From: Saprospirales bacterium
GTDB taxonomy: Bacteria; Bacteroidota; Bacteroidia; Chitinophagales; Saprospiraceae
NCBI GenBank assembly: GCA_003448025.1
Contig: DLXL01000578.1
Location: forward strand, 3,463 to 16,040
Direction: 5' to 3'
Length of the DNA: 12,578 nt
Shown here: one piece after another, positions 6,213-12,578 of the stretch
Numbering within the stretch: position 1 is the first letter of the stretch
Layout: each line of letters opens with the position of its first letter
Notes under the pieces: model-generated
Told to the model about the DNA's origin: nothing
Seen by the model: the letters and a program-made list of their open reading frames with translations, nothing else
Database searches by the model: none
Position numbers and translations under genes: made by a program

Positions 6213-8090
6213 TTACTCTTTCACCTTATCCGGGTAATATTTCCGCACCATAGCCTTCCACTCAGACAAGGCATGCAGGGAAACCAGGTCTTCGTCATTG
6301 TTCAGGATATCAAAATCATCCCATCCTTTTTCATGTGCCTGCAAAAGCCAGTCGATAGCCATTCCCTTTTCTGCTTTTTTAGCTTCCAGACATGCCAGAT
6401 TATAGTACACCACAGGCCTTTCGGCGCCCAACCTGACAGCGCGCCGGAACAATGTTTCCGCCTGCGCCCAATCCTTTTTCTCCGCATATACCACTCCGAG
6501 ATTGGCATATCCTCCCGGATTGTAGGGCGCATGCCTGATGGCTTCAATACCATAGTAATTGGCAGCCTGCCAGTCGCCGGCATTTAAGGCCAGGATGCTC
6601 AGATTATTGTAAGGGATACTCCAGGTGGGTGAATATTCTATGGCTTCGAGAAATTGCTTTTTAGCTTCTGCAGTGTCGTTCTTGTTGATACAAACAACTC
6701 CCAGTTCGTTGTGGATATAAGCAGCCTCTGGCTCCAGGTGGAGGGCTGCCCGTTGTTTCTCCATTGCCTCAGATAGCCAGGAACTGTCTTTTTCTGCCAG
6801 GGACCTGAGTCGCAATTCCAGGCCTTCAAAGTACAGACGTTTGGCTTCAAGGGTGTTGCTCATCATGTGTTGCTTACCCAGTAGTTCGTTTGCCTTCTGT
6901 AACTGTTGGGCGTAACGTTTGTATGGTTCGGTATACTTTTGCCTGCGGGCCAGTTCATTGGCACTGGTGTTGAGATAGGCGTTCAGGGCCTGTTGGGTAT
7001 CGTCGAGCATGGCAGCAGCCAGGCGGCGGCGCAAATAGCCGGCAATGGGTAGAAGTTCTGGAACCAGCAGAAGACTGTCGTATAAAGCTGCTGCATTTCG
7101 CTCCCGGGGTGGAAGAAAGTTTTTGACTTTGATCGCCAGGATAAAATCTTCATACAGACGCCGGGTAACAGGTGCTGATTTTTGCAGCAACCTTTCTTCT
7201 GCAGGCATGGATTCCAGTTGTACAATGGGGGGGAACAATTCGTTGTTCCCGCGCTGCTCCAGCTCATTCAGGATTCGCTCGTCAACTTTTGACAGGTTTT
7301 TTTCTTTGTCGGTTACGGACAGGTATAAGCAGGCGCCAGGGGGATAGTAAAAGGAAGATTGGTTGCTGATATGCCGGAATATCTCAGGGCCACTGACCAT
7401 CCTGTTGCCATCATAATCAGCCAACCCAAGCAGACCGGTTACCAGATCGCTCGAGATAGACTTTTGTCCTTTGGAAGAAAAGGCGGAAGACGACAAGCCG
7501 GCGTCCGGCATGGTTTGGCTCCATTTCAGCCAACTGGATCTTTTCGTTTTTCCTGTTCCTTTCCACTCAAAGCCCAGGGAGTCGCTCTTTTCGAAGGGGC
7601 TTTTGAAAGATACTGCCAGGAAAACCGGGGAGCTTAGGATTGTCTCACCTTGTTTTTCTAACCTTTTCTTTATGCCCTTCAGTGAGCAGGTATTTCCCTG
7701 AAAAGGGGTGGCAGGTGAGTCGTTGAAAAACATCAGCACATCTTCTTTTTTTTGACCAGGTGTCATGTAAAGTGCGGAACCGGCGAAATACAGCAGACGT
7801 GTGGACGGGATTGGCTTTTCCGACATCAGCCATTCAAGTCCGGCCATAAATCCTGCCAGTGTGGCCTCTTCATCGGTCAGTAACAGGATCTGGTCGCGTT
7901 CGATGCTGCCACCAGAAGGGGATTGAAGAAAGGCGGCATACTCCTCCGCATCGCGCCGGGCAGCGGAGAAAGCATGGAGAGAGGTGTCCTGATACTGACT
8001 GATCCCTACCACCAGGGCTTTTGCCGTTCTGGATTGTGCGGACGAAACACTGCTCAGAAATAATGATATGAAGAAAAAAAGTGACTTCAT
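6213..8090 (-). CDS. Exported pseudo-caspase-TPR protein (both catalytic residues replaced)
   Basis: The 625-residue product starts with a signal peptide (MKSLFFFISLFLSSVSSAQ, likely cleavage Ala18/Gln19). The caspase fold begins with KALVVGISQYQD, and the FSAARRDAEEYAAFL helix is retained. The HG motif reads YFAGSALY, with Ser105 at the His position; the DACH motif reads FLAVSFKS, with Ser161 at the Cys position and the preceding Asp replaced by Ala159. The pocket motif GGGRGAFSYHL has no equivalent. An EF-hand-like loop, DYDGNRMVSGPE at 225-236, is kept. Residues 311-426 match the middle region of the downstream gene. Four TPRs follow (key Leu 463, 497, 531, 565), then the cap DEDLVSL, EWKAMVRKYYPD. 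Peptidase activity is not expected; a scaffold, inhibitor or activator of the neighbouring active caspase is the natural inference. The frame is open over its full length, so it is not a decaying gene. Stop at 6213, 60 bp before the next gene. Confidence 0.9.
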   Translation of the reverse strand: MKSLFFFISLFLSSVSSAQSRTAKALVVGISQYQDTSLHAFSAARRDAEEYAAFLQSPSGGSIERDQILLLTDEEATLAGFMAGLEWLMSEKPIPSTRLLYFAGSALYMTPGQKKEDVLMFFNDSPATPFQGNTCSLKGIKKRLEKQGETILSSPVFLAVSFKSPFEKSDSLGFEWKGTGKTKRSSWLKWSQTMPDAGLSSSAFSSKGQKSISSDLVTGLLGLADYDGNRMVSGPEIFRHISNQSSFYYPPGACLYLSVTDKEKNLSKVDERILNELEQRGNNELFPPIVQLESMPAEERLLQKSAPVTRRLYEDFILAIKVKNFLPPRERNAAALYDSLLLVPELLPIAGYLRRRLAAAMLDDTQQALNAYLNTSANELARRQKYTEPYKRYAQQLQKANELLGKQHMMSNTLEAKRLYFEGLELRLRSLAEKDSSWLSEAMEKQRAALHLEPEAAYIHNELGVVCINKNDTAEAKKQFLEAIEYSPTWSIPYNNLSILALNAGDWQAANYYGIEAIRHAPYNPGGYANLGVVYAEKKDWAQAETLFRRAVRLGAERPVVYYNLACLEAKKAEKGMAIDWLLQAHEKGWDDFDILNNDEDLVSLHALSEWKAMVRKYYPDKVKE

Positions 8091-8210
8091 GTCATTTTTA
8101 TTTGATGAAACATGCCTTAAACATCTGAATTATTTTTAAAATATGCTGAATGCCGGTGAATTCTTCTGAAGGAGCCAATTTTGCAGGAAGTCTGATGTAT
8201 TTATAGAAAA

Positions 8211-8244
8211 TGAGCCACCCCCAACATTCATAGGGGATGGCTCA
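8211..8244 (-). terminator. Terminator hairpin after the first NTF2-like gene copy
   Basis: TGAGCCACCCC and GGGGATGGCTCA form an 11-12 bp stem with one C/A mismatch and an 11-base loop. On the minus strand it is followed by TTTTC, and on the plus strand by TGTTTT, so it may work both ways. It lies about 50 bases past the stop at 8297 and would insulate the caspase-type genes from the genes upstream. Confidence 0.7.
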
Positions 8245-8296
8245 TGTTTTCATTTAAAGACGCTTATTGAAGCGCCTGCTGTTTAGGGAATCAAGT

Positions 8297-8860
8297 TTAG
8301 TTAGGGAAATCGGTCATTTCACGAATCACCCAACCTTCAGCAGTTTTACGGAAAACGTACATGAAACGGCCAGAGCGAACCATATTGGTCACAGCGCCTT
8401 TTTCATCCATGGTGCTTACGGTGTAGCTGCCCAAAACCCGTGCGCCGTCTTCGCCGATAAGCTGAACTTCATAGCCATAAAGGTCAATGATTTCTTTGCC
8501 GGCTGCACTAAAGGCATCTTTCAGCAACTTGATAAATTCAGACTCAGGCAAAGTTCTGGAAGAACCATCAGGCTCAGAAATAACCACTGAAGCGTCAACC
8601 GTTGGTGCAACCGCAGTTGAATTTTCCGTGTTAACGGCTCTTTCATAATTGCCAATCTGAGCATCAACGGCTTGTGTAACCGTAGCAAGAGATACTGAGG
8701 AGGATGTTGTTGTGGTTGGCGTCTTGGAAACTGTGGTTTCTACAGATGAAGGCAGAATACCGGTAGAGGTAGTGCGCGTCTGAGCGGATACTGGAGTTGC
8801 CAGGATTGCGAGCAGAAAGGCAGCTGTGAGGCCAAAGCAAATTTGATTTGCGTTCTTCAT
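8297..8860 (-). CDS. Exported NTF2/SnoaL-like small protein, copy A
   Basis: The 187-residue product has a signal peptide (MKNANQ, hydrophobic 8-22, likely cleavage Ala26/Gln27), a Ser/Thr-rich linker at about 28-60, and a compact domain at about 62-187. That domain, with an opening helix (VDAQIGNYERAV), a strand-rich middle (DASVVISEPDGSSRTLPESEF) and a closing sheet (GRFMYVFRKTAEGWVIREMTDF), resembles the NTF2-like/SnoaL/DUF4440 superfamily, whose members bind small ligands or are enzymes or immunity proteins. No catalytic residues can be assigned. Its paralogue lies immediately upstream. Nearly all of the last 135 residues are identical between the two copies. The start is supported because the signal peptide begins there in both copies. 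Confidence 0.85.
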   Translation of the reverse strand: MKNANQICFGLTAAFLLAILATPVSAQTRTTSTGILPSSVETTVSKTPTTTTSSSVSLATVTQAVDAQIGNYERAVNTENSTAVAPTVDASVVISEPDGSSRTLPESEFIKLLKDAFSAAGKEIIDLYGYEVQLIGEDGARVLGSYTVSTMDEKGAVTNMVRSGRFMYVFRKTAEGWVIREMTDFPN

Positions 8861-8968
8861 GATATTGTTATGTTTTAGTTGGTGAAAAAATAGTGAAAAA
8901 GGTGTTGTTCGTTTTATTTCGATAAGCCTGAGCAGATTGTTTTACTTGCTGTTGGTTTATTGATGATT

Positions 8969-9006
8969 CAAAGGTGCCTGATTATAGTCCACTCATTTAA
9001 GCGTGG
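8969..9006 (-). promoter_or_regulatory. Conserved upstream block of copy A (CAAAGGTGC and CCAC-N10-GTGG)
   Basis: Two motifs are kept in both copies at the same spacing. GCACCTTTG on the minus strand (8969-8977) resembles a Bacteroidota -7 element (TAnnTTTG) with one mismatch. An imperfect dyad, CCACTCATTTAAGCGTGG (8989-9006), lies upstream where a regulator could bind. No -33 TTG is present at the usual distance, so the promoter reading is weak; the conservation is the stronger signal. Confidence 0.3.
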
Positions 9007-9044
9007 AAAGACGTGTATGATTAAATCAGGTGTTTCTACGTGGT

Positions 9045-9201
9045 CATTAAACGCTTGCCTTATATTAGCTCACCAGCTTCCTGGAGCGGCATATACCGCA
9101 GAGAAACAAGAACAGTACAAATATATCCGGCGACATGAGGCCGGGCGCAAATTGGGTTGTGAATGGCCGGTTTTGTGTTGCCAGTGGGGTCAAATATGTA
9201 C
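9045..9201. other. Spacer between the two duplication units
   Basis: This part of the gap between the two NTF2-like genes is not shared by the units. I see no gene, repeat or clear promoter in it. The 81-residue plus-strand frame covering 8960-9205 crosses the conserved regulatory block and has no recognisable protein features. Confidence 0.5.
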
Positions 9202-9253
9202 GTAAATGAAAATCGCCCTTGCTGTGGGAATAGCAAGGGCGATTTTCATTTAC
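9202..9253. terminator. Perfect 22-bp stem-loop after copy B
   Basis: Arms 9202-9223 and 9232-9253 are exact reverse complements around an 8-base loop (GTGGGAAT). The GC-rich core CGCCCTTGC is flanked by ATTTTC/GAAAAT, so each strand carries a T-rich stretch at the end of the stem. It sits about 40 bases past the stop at 9293 and would act as a strong bidirectional terminator. It has no sequence similarity to the hairpin at the same place after copy A. Confidence 0.75.
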
Positions 9254-9292
9254 AGACGCCTCATGAAGCGCCTGTTGTCTTTGCAGTCAAGT

Positions 9293-9847
9293 TTAGTTAG
9301 GGAAATCGGTCATTTCACGAATCACCCAACCTTCAGCAGTTTTACGGAAAACGTACATGAAGCGGCCAGAGCGAACCATATTGGTCACAGCGCCTTTTTC
9401 ATCCATAGCGCTTACGGTGTAGCTGCCCAAAACCCGTGCGCCGTCTTCGCCGATAAGCTGAACTTCATAGCCATAAAGGTCAATGATTTCTTTACCGGCT
9501 GCACTAAAGGCGTCTTTCAGCAACTTGATAAATTCAGACTCAGGCAAAGTTCTGGAAGAACCATCAGGCTCAGAAATAACCACTGAAGCATCAACAGTAG
9601 GTGCCACCGCAGTTGAATTTTCCGTGTTAACGGCTCTTTCATAATTGCTGATCTGAGCATCAACAGCTTGCGTAACCGTAGCAAGAGATACTGAGGAGGA
9701 TGTTGTTGTGGTTGGCGCCTTGGAAACGGTGGTTTCTACAGATGAAGGCAGAATGCCTGTGCGATTCTGAGCCGACACTGGAGTGACGACAACTGTGAGC
9801 AGAAAGGCTGCTGTAAGGCCTAAGCAGATTTGATTTGCGTTCTTCAT
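9293..9847 (-). CDS. Exported NTF2/SnoaL-like small protein, copy B
   Basis: The 184-residue product is a close paralogue of copy A. The signal peptide is recognisable but changed (FLLTVVVTPVSAQ), the linker is three residues shorter (NRTGILP against TRTTSTGILP), and the mature domain is almost identical, with QISNYE for QIGNYE and SAMDEK for STMDEK. The differences concentrate in the exported leader and linker, so the folded domain is under constraint or has been homogenised. It is the first gene of the minus-strand series and has its own conserved upstream block and a very strong downstream hairpin, so the two copies are probably separate transcription units. Function is unknown beyond the NTF2-like resemblance. 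Confidence 0.85.
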   Translation of the reverse strand: MKNANQICLGLTAAFLLTVVVTPVSAQNRTGILPSSVETTVSKAPTTTTSSSVSLATVTQAVDAQISNYERAVNTENSTAVAPTVDASVVISEPDGSSRTLPESEFIKLLKDAFSAAGKEIIDLYGYEVQLIGEDGARVLGSYTVSAMDEKGAVTNMVRSGRFMYVFRKTAEGWVIREMTDFPN

Positions 9848-10202
9848 AATGTTGTTATGCTTTTGATTGTGAAAAAAATAGTGAGAAAGGTGTTGGGTGT
9901 TTAATTTCGATAGACCTGAGCAGATTGTTTTACTTGTTGTCGGTTAATTCATGATTCAAAGGTGCATGAACATTGTCCACTCATTTAAGCGTGGAAATAC
10001 GTGGATTATTAAATCAGGTGTTTTTACGCGGTGCCTTGATTGCACCTTGCTGCAGATGTAGTGTCCGGTTGCCTAACGATTGGATGTTAATCATGCTGTT
10101 ACGGAATACCTCGTAAAAGATTCCCCTAATTGCCGAGGATATTGTTCTGCCAAAGTCGTTCCTTTGGAAGAAGATTTTTTACTAACCAAACCATAACTGA
10201 TC
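9848..10202. other. Divergent intergenic region between copy B and lemA
   Basis: The first 185 bases are the duplicated upstream block of copy B. The rest (10033-10202) is the lemA leader. TTCCTTTG at 10159-10166 is one base from a Bacteroidota -7 element and lies 37 bases before the lemA ATG, but the nearest TTG is only 14 bases upstream, too close for a normal -33. No gene is supported here. Confidence 0.5.
9957..9994 (-). promoter_or_regulatory. Conserved upstream block of copy B
   Basis: CAAAGGTGC (9957-9965) and the dyad CCACTCATTTAAGCGTGG (9977-9994) are identical to the motifs in front of copy A, at the same offset, although bases between and around them have changed. This supports a shared promoter or operator role. 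Confidence 0.3.
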
Positions 10203-10763
10203 ATGTCTGTATTGATGGTAATCATTGCAATCACCCTGATCCTGCTGATTTTCGGGGTTATGATGTACAACCAGCTGGTAAAACTGCGCAACCTGGTGGA
10301 AGAGGCCTGGAGTGGCATTTCAGTTCAGTTAAAGCGCCGCTTCGACCTGATTCCCAATCTGATCGAAACCGTAAAAGGGTATGCCACACACGAAAAAGCC
10401 ACGCTGGAAAACGTGATTAATTTGCGCAACGCCGCCATGAGCGCCGCACCGGGCGACGTTGCCCAGCAGGCTCAGGCAAATGCAGCTTTATCGCAGGGGA
10501 TCAAAGGCATTTTCGCCCTGGCTGAAAACTACCCCGATCTGAAAGCCAATCAGAACTTTATTGAATTACAAAACGCCCTGCAAACCGTTGAAGATAACCT
10601 GCAGAACAGCCGACGGTATTACAATGCCTGTGTCAGGGACCTGAATACGGCTTGCGAAAGCTTCCCATCTGTTCTGATCGCCAACGCATTTGGTTTTGAA
10701 AAACGCAGCTTCTTCGAATTGGACAATCCCGAAGAGGCACAAAACATAAAAGTTTCTTTTTAA
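10203..10763 (+). CDS. lemA: LemA family membrane-anchored protein
   Basis: The 186-residue product is a full-length LemA protein. An N-terminal membrane segment (about residues 4-22) is followed by the family signature YNQLVKLRNLVEEAWSGISVQLKRRFDLIPNLIETVKGYATHE, split here as YNQLVKLRNLVEEAW and QLKRRFDLIPNLIETVKGYA. The C-terminal half keeps the helical motif NSRRYYNACVRDLN and the closing ESFPS, FGFEKRSFFEL and VSF elements. LemA forms long helices anchored in the membrane with most of the protein outside the cytoplasm; its role is not settled. The DUF2207 gene begins one base after the stop, a pairing common for this family, so the two are probably co-transcribed and translationally coupled. 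The ATG at 10203 precedes the membrane segment; Met5 (10215) is a possible alternative start. Confidence 0.95.
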   Translation: MSVLMVIIAITLILLIFGVMMYNQLVKLRNLVEEAWSGISVQLKRRFDLIPNLIETVKGYATHEKATLENVINLRNAAMSAAPGDVAQQAQANAALSQGIKGIFALAENYPDLKANQNFIELQNALQTVEDNLQNSRRYYNACVRDLNTACESFPSVLIANAFGFEKRSFFELDNPEEAQNIKVSF

Positions 10764-10764
10764 G

Positions 10765-12578
10765 ATGCGAAAGGTCATTCTGTTTTGCACGGCCCTGCTT
10801 GTTTGCCTTTTGCCGCGTGTCCAGGCGCAAGGTTTCAGCATCACGCAATATGATATCGATGTCACTATTCAAGAAAATGGTTCCCTGAAGATCCGCGAGA
10901 CCATCGACGTCTTTTTTACGGAAAAAAAACATGGCATCTATAAAGACATTCCAACCCGCTACACCATTGACTTTGCGGAACTTGGCGATAGTGCAAAATA
11001 CCGGTACCTAAACGGGAATATCTTAAAAATGCCTGTTCGGAATATTGCAGTACCAGGCAACCCCTACCAACTGGAATTTGATGAAAATCAACTCAGGATC
11101 CGGATAGGCGATGAAGACGAAACCATTGAAGGGGCAAAACAGTATGTGATCTCCTATGAGGTGGATAATATCATGGCTTTTTTTAAAAACCATTCCCAAC
11201 TGAGATGGAACCTGATCGGCGAATACTGGGATGCCAACATAGAAAAAGCACTTTTTACTATTCACTTGCCTAAGCCCTCGCCCGATCAAAATTTGATTAA
11301 GATCCAAACCTATTCCGGCAATTATGGCAGTACGGAATCGGATGTAACCCTTCAATGGAAGGACGCTTCAACTATAGGCGGAACCTTAAACCAATCCATG
11401 GGGCCGCGGGAAGCATTAACGGTAATCCTGGACTTTCCGTTGGACTACATTCGGTACGAGCCGGCGGATGCTGCTATGCTGGCGGAAAGAATGTTCATTA
11501 AAAACTATAACACCACCCTGACGGTCAATAAAGATGGCACAACGGATGTGGTCGTGCAGGCAGATATAAAGTTCCTCAACACCGTACGTGAGCTTTGGGT
11601 GGTGCTGGAACATCAGGCCGCAGGCGAGTCATTTGGCTTGTCGGGCCGCTGGCTGCCCGGTGGAGCCTATTATCCTGTCAAAAACGTACGCTGGACGGGC
11701 GGCGAGCAGGATAAAAGTAATCCCTTTAAAATACACCTGAACGACATCAATGGCGGGGATGAGCATACCCTGACTTTACGCTACACGCTGGAAGGAAATA
11801 TGGTGGAAGACGGGAAGCACCCAGGATTCAAAAAGGTGCTTTTCTCCCACCAAAACCTGTTCCGTGAACCCATTGGGCATGCCATCACAGAGCTCCGGCT
11901 GCCCGACATGGATGAAGCGGCCGTATACGAGATCAATACGAATAAAGACTTTGACACCCGGCAACTCCAACAACGCATTGAAGGGAACTCCCTGTTTATA
12001 GAAACCACCGGCCCGATCGTGGAGCGGGACCTGTTGTTCCGGCCAACCTTCAGTATTCCGACTCGTGCAGTTGCAGACACAAGTTTTGGCACGGCACTCC
12101 ACCGATGGTGGATGAACAACGAATTCCTGTTTTTCCCACTGCTGATCCTGGGATTCTTTATTTGGTGGTGGTTTAAAAAAGGCAAGGACAGTACAGTGCC
12201 TGTTTATCCGCAATTTTATCCGCCGGAACACATGACCCCGGCAGAGGCAGGCATTCTCATTGATGATAAACTACATGAAAGGGATATCATCGCCCTGATC
12301 CCGTACTGGGCTGCCAGGGGACATATCAGAATAGAGGAAGTGGAGGTCAAAAAACTGTTGGGCTTGTTGAAGGACACCGATTATAGATTCATTCAACTCA
12401 AACCCTTGCCGGAAGTCGCTCATGATTATGAAAAAAAACTGTTTGCCGGCTTGTTTGGCAGTAGTGGCCAAGTAGAAAGCGTAATGTTGTCCTCCCTGCA
12501 ATACTCCTTCTATACCACCATGAATACCGTTAAATCCCTGCTGAAAGAGAAGATTAAAAAAAACAGGCAATATGAAGA
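10765..12578 (+). CDS. DUF2207 (YciQ-like) membrane protein, 3' end outside window
   Basis: The frame stays open from the ATG at 10765 to the window end, giving 604 codons with no stop. It starts with a signal peptide (MRKVILFCTALLVCLLPRVQAQ). The DUF2207 pattern follows: YDIDVTIQENGSLKIRETIDV, HGIYKDIPTRY, and RWNLIGEYWD. A second, similar beta-rich segment begins near residue 239 (FIKNYNTTLTVNKDGTTDVVV). One membrane helix is clear at about 454-470 (FLFFPLLILGFFIWWWF), followed by a cytoplasmic part with MTPAEAGILIDDKLHERDIIALIPYWAARGHI, a winged-helix-like stretch typical of the family. Family members end with further membrane helices, which would lie beyond the window. The start is supported by the signal peptide and its one-base distance from the lemA stop. 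Function is unknown; these proteins are often encoded beside LemA. Confidence 0.9.
   Translation, partial: MRKVILFCTALLVCLLPRVQAQGFSITQYDIDVTIQENGSLKIRETIDVFFTEKKHGIYKDIPTRYTIDFAELGDSAKYRYLNGNILKMPVRNIAVPGNPYQLEFDENQLRIRIGDEDETIEGAKQYVISYEVDNIMAFFKNHSQLRWNLIGEYWDANIEKALFTIHLPKPSPDQNLIKIQTYSGNYGSTESDVTLQWKDASTIGGTLNQSMGPREALTVILDFPLDYIRYEPADAAMLAERMFIKNYNTTLTVNKDGTTDVVVQADIKFLNTVRELWVVLEHQAAGESFGLSGRWLPGGAYYPVKNVRWTGGEQDKSNPFKIHLNDINGGDEHTLTLRYTLEGNMVEDGKHPGFKKVLFSHQNLFREPIGHAITELRLPDMDEAAVYEINTNKDFDTRQLQQRIEGNSLFIETTGPIVERDLLFRPTFSIPTRAVADTSFGTALHRWWMNNEFLFFPLLILGFFIWWWFKKGKDSTVPVYPQFYPPEHMTPAEAGILIDDKLHERDIIALIPYWAARGHIRIEEVEVKKLLGLLKDTDYRFIQLKPLPEVAHDYEKKLFAGLFGSSGQVESVMLSSLQYSFYTTMNTVKSLLKEKIKKNRQYE

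Larger units (their letters stand above)
8246..9044. repeat. Direct repeat unit A (duplicated gene plus upstream block)
   Basis: This segment matches 9243-10032 in the same orientation. It covers TTTTCATTTA at the left end, the whole coding sequence, and about 180 bases upstream of the ATG, up to ACG-TGGT. The offset is 987-988 bases on the upstream side and 996 on the downstream side because unit A has nine extra coding bases. The hairpins beyond the left edge differ between units. Confidence 0.75.
9243..10032. repeat. Direct repeat unit B (duplicated gene plus upstream block)
   Basis: This is the partner of unit A. Comparing the last 294 coding bases by eye gives only about five differences, while the first half of the gene and the upstream block differ more. 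The match ends near 10032, after which the sequence leads towards lemA. Confidence 0.75.

Noticed and set aside
8267..9586. Plus-strand frames of 107 and 126 residues that resemble each other
   Set aside because: Their mutual similarity comes from lying antisense to the duplicated NTF2-like genes, which have signal peptides and a coherent domain on the minus strand.
10142..10166. Promoter for lemA (TTG ... TTCCTTTG)
   Set aside because: The gap between the elements is only 14 bases against the expected 19-21, so the match is probably chance.
11776..12231. 151-residue minus-strand frame near the window end
   Set aside because: It is antisense to the DUF2207 gene, whose plus-strand frame is open throughout and carries clear family motifs.

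Overview
The window looks like chromosome from a Bacteroidota bacterium, probably a Saprospiria or Chitinophagia-type lineage. This is inferred from exported proteins whose signal peptides end in Ala-Gln, almost no Shine-Dalgarno sites, TPR-rich caspase and CHAT proteins, and two dispersed-repeat types I associate with that phylum (a TTGGACA heptamer array and a CTCC...GGAG 'PPGGEGQGE' repeat). No rRNA, tRNA, CRISPR array or transposase gene was seen.

Layout: (1) 1-213, intergenic, with a 24-bp near-palindrome and a heptamer tandem repeat. (2) 214-3000 (+), an exported TPR-CHAT protein with an intact His/Cys dyad. (3) 3001-3365, a convergent gap holding, on the minus strand, the first 45 codons of a broken caspase gene that still has a plausible promoter. 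(4) 3366-6152 (-), an exported caspase-TPR protein with an intact His/Cys dyad and a calcium-loop motif. (5) 6213-8090 (-), a shorter paralogue with the same plan in which both catalytic positions are Ser, i.e. a pseudo-caspase. (6) 8297-8860 and 9293-9847 (-), tandem copies of a small exported NTF2/SnoaL-like protein, each with the same upstream block but a different downstream hairpin. (7) 10203-10763 (+), lemA. (8) 10765 to the window end (+), a partial DUF2207 membrane protein starting 1 nt after lemA.

How the genes may work together: genes 4 and 5 lie head to tail, 60 bp apart, with the pseudo-caspase first. They share a caspase fold, a middle region with no name I know, a TPR array and a C-terminal cap, so they read as a protease/pseudoprotease pair. 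The TPR-CHAT gene opposite encodes another clan CD protease, also with a signal peptide. The three would act outside the cytoplasm, unlike the cytosolic caspase and CHAT proteins of known anti-phage systems. The broken gene suggests the caspase array was once longer. The lemA-DUF2207 pair is a separate, divergently transcribed operon.
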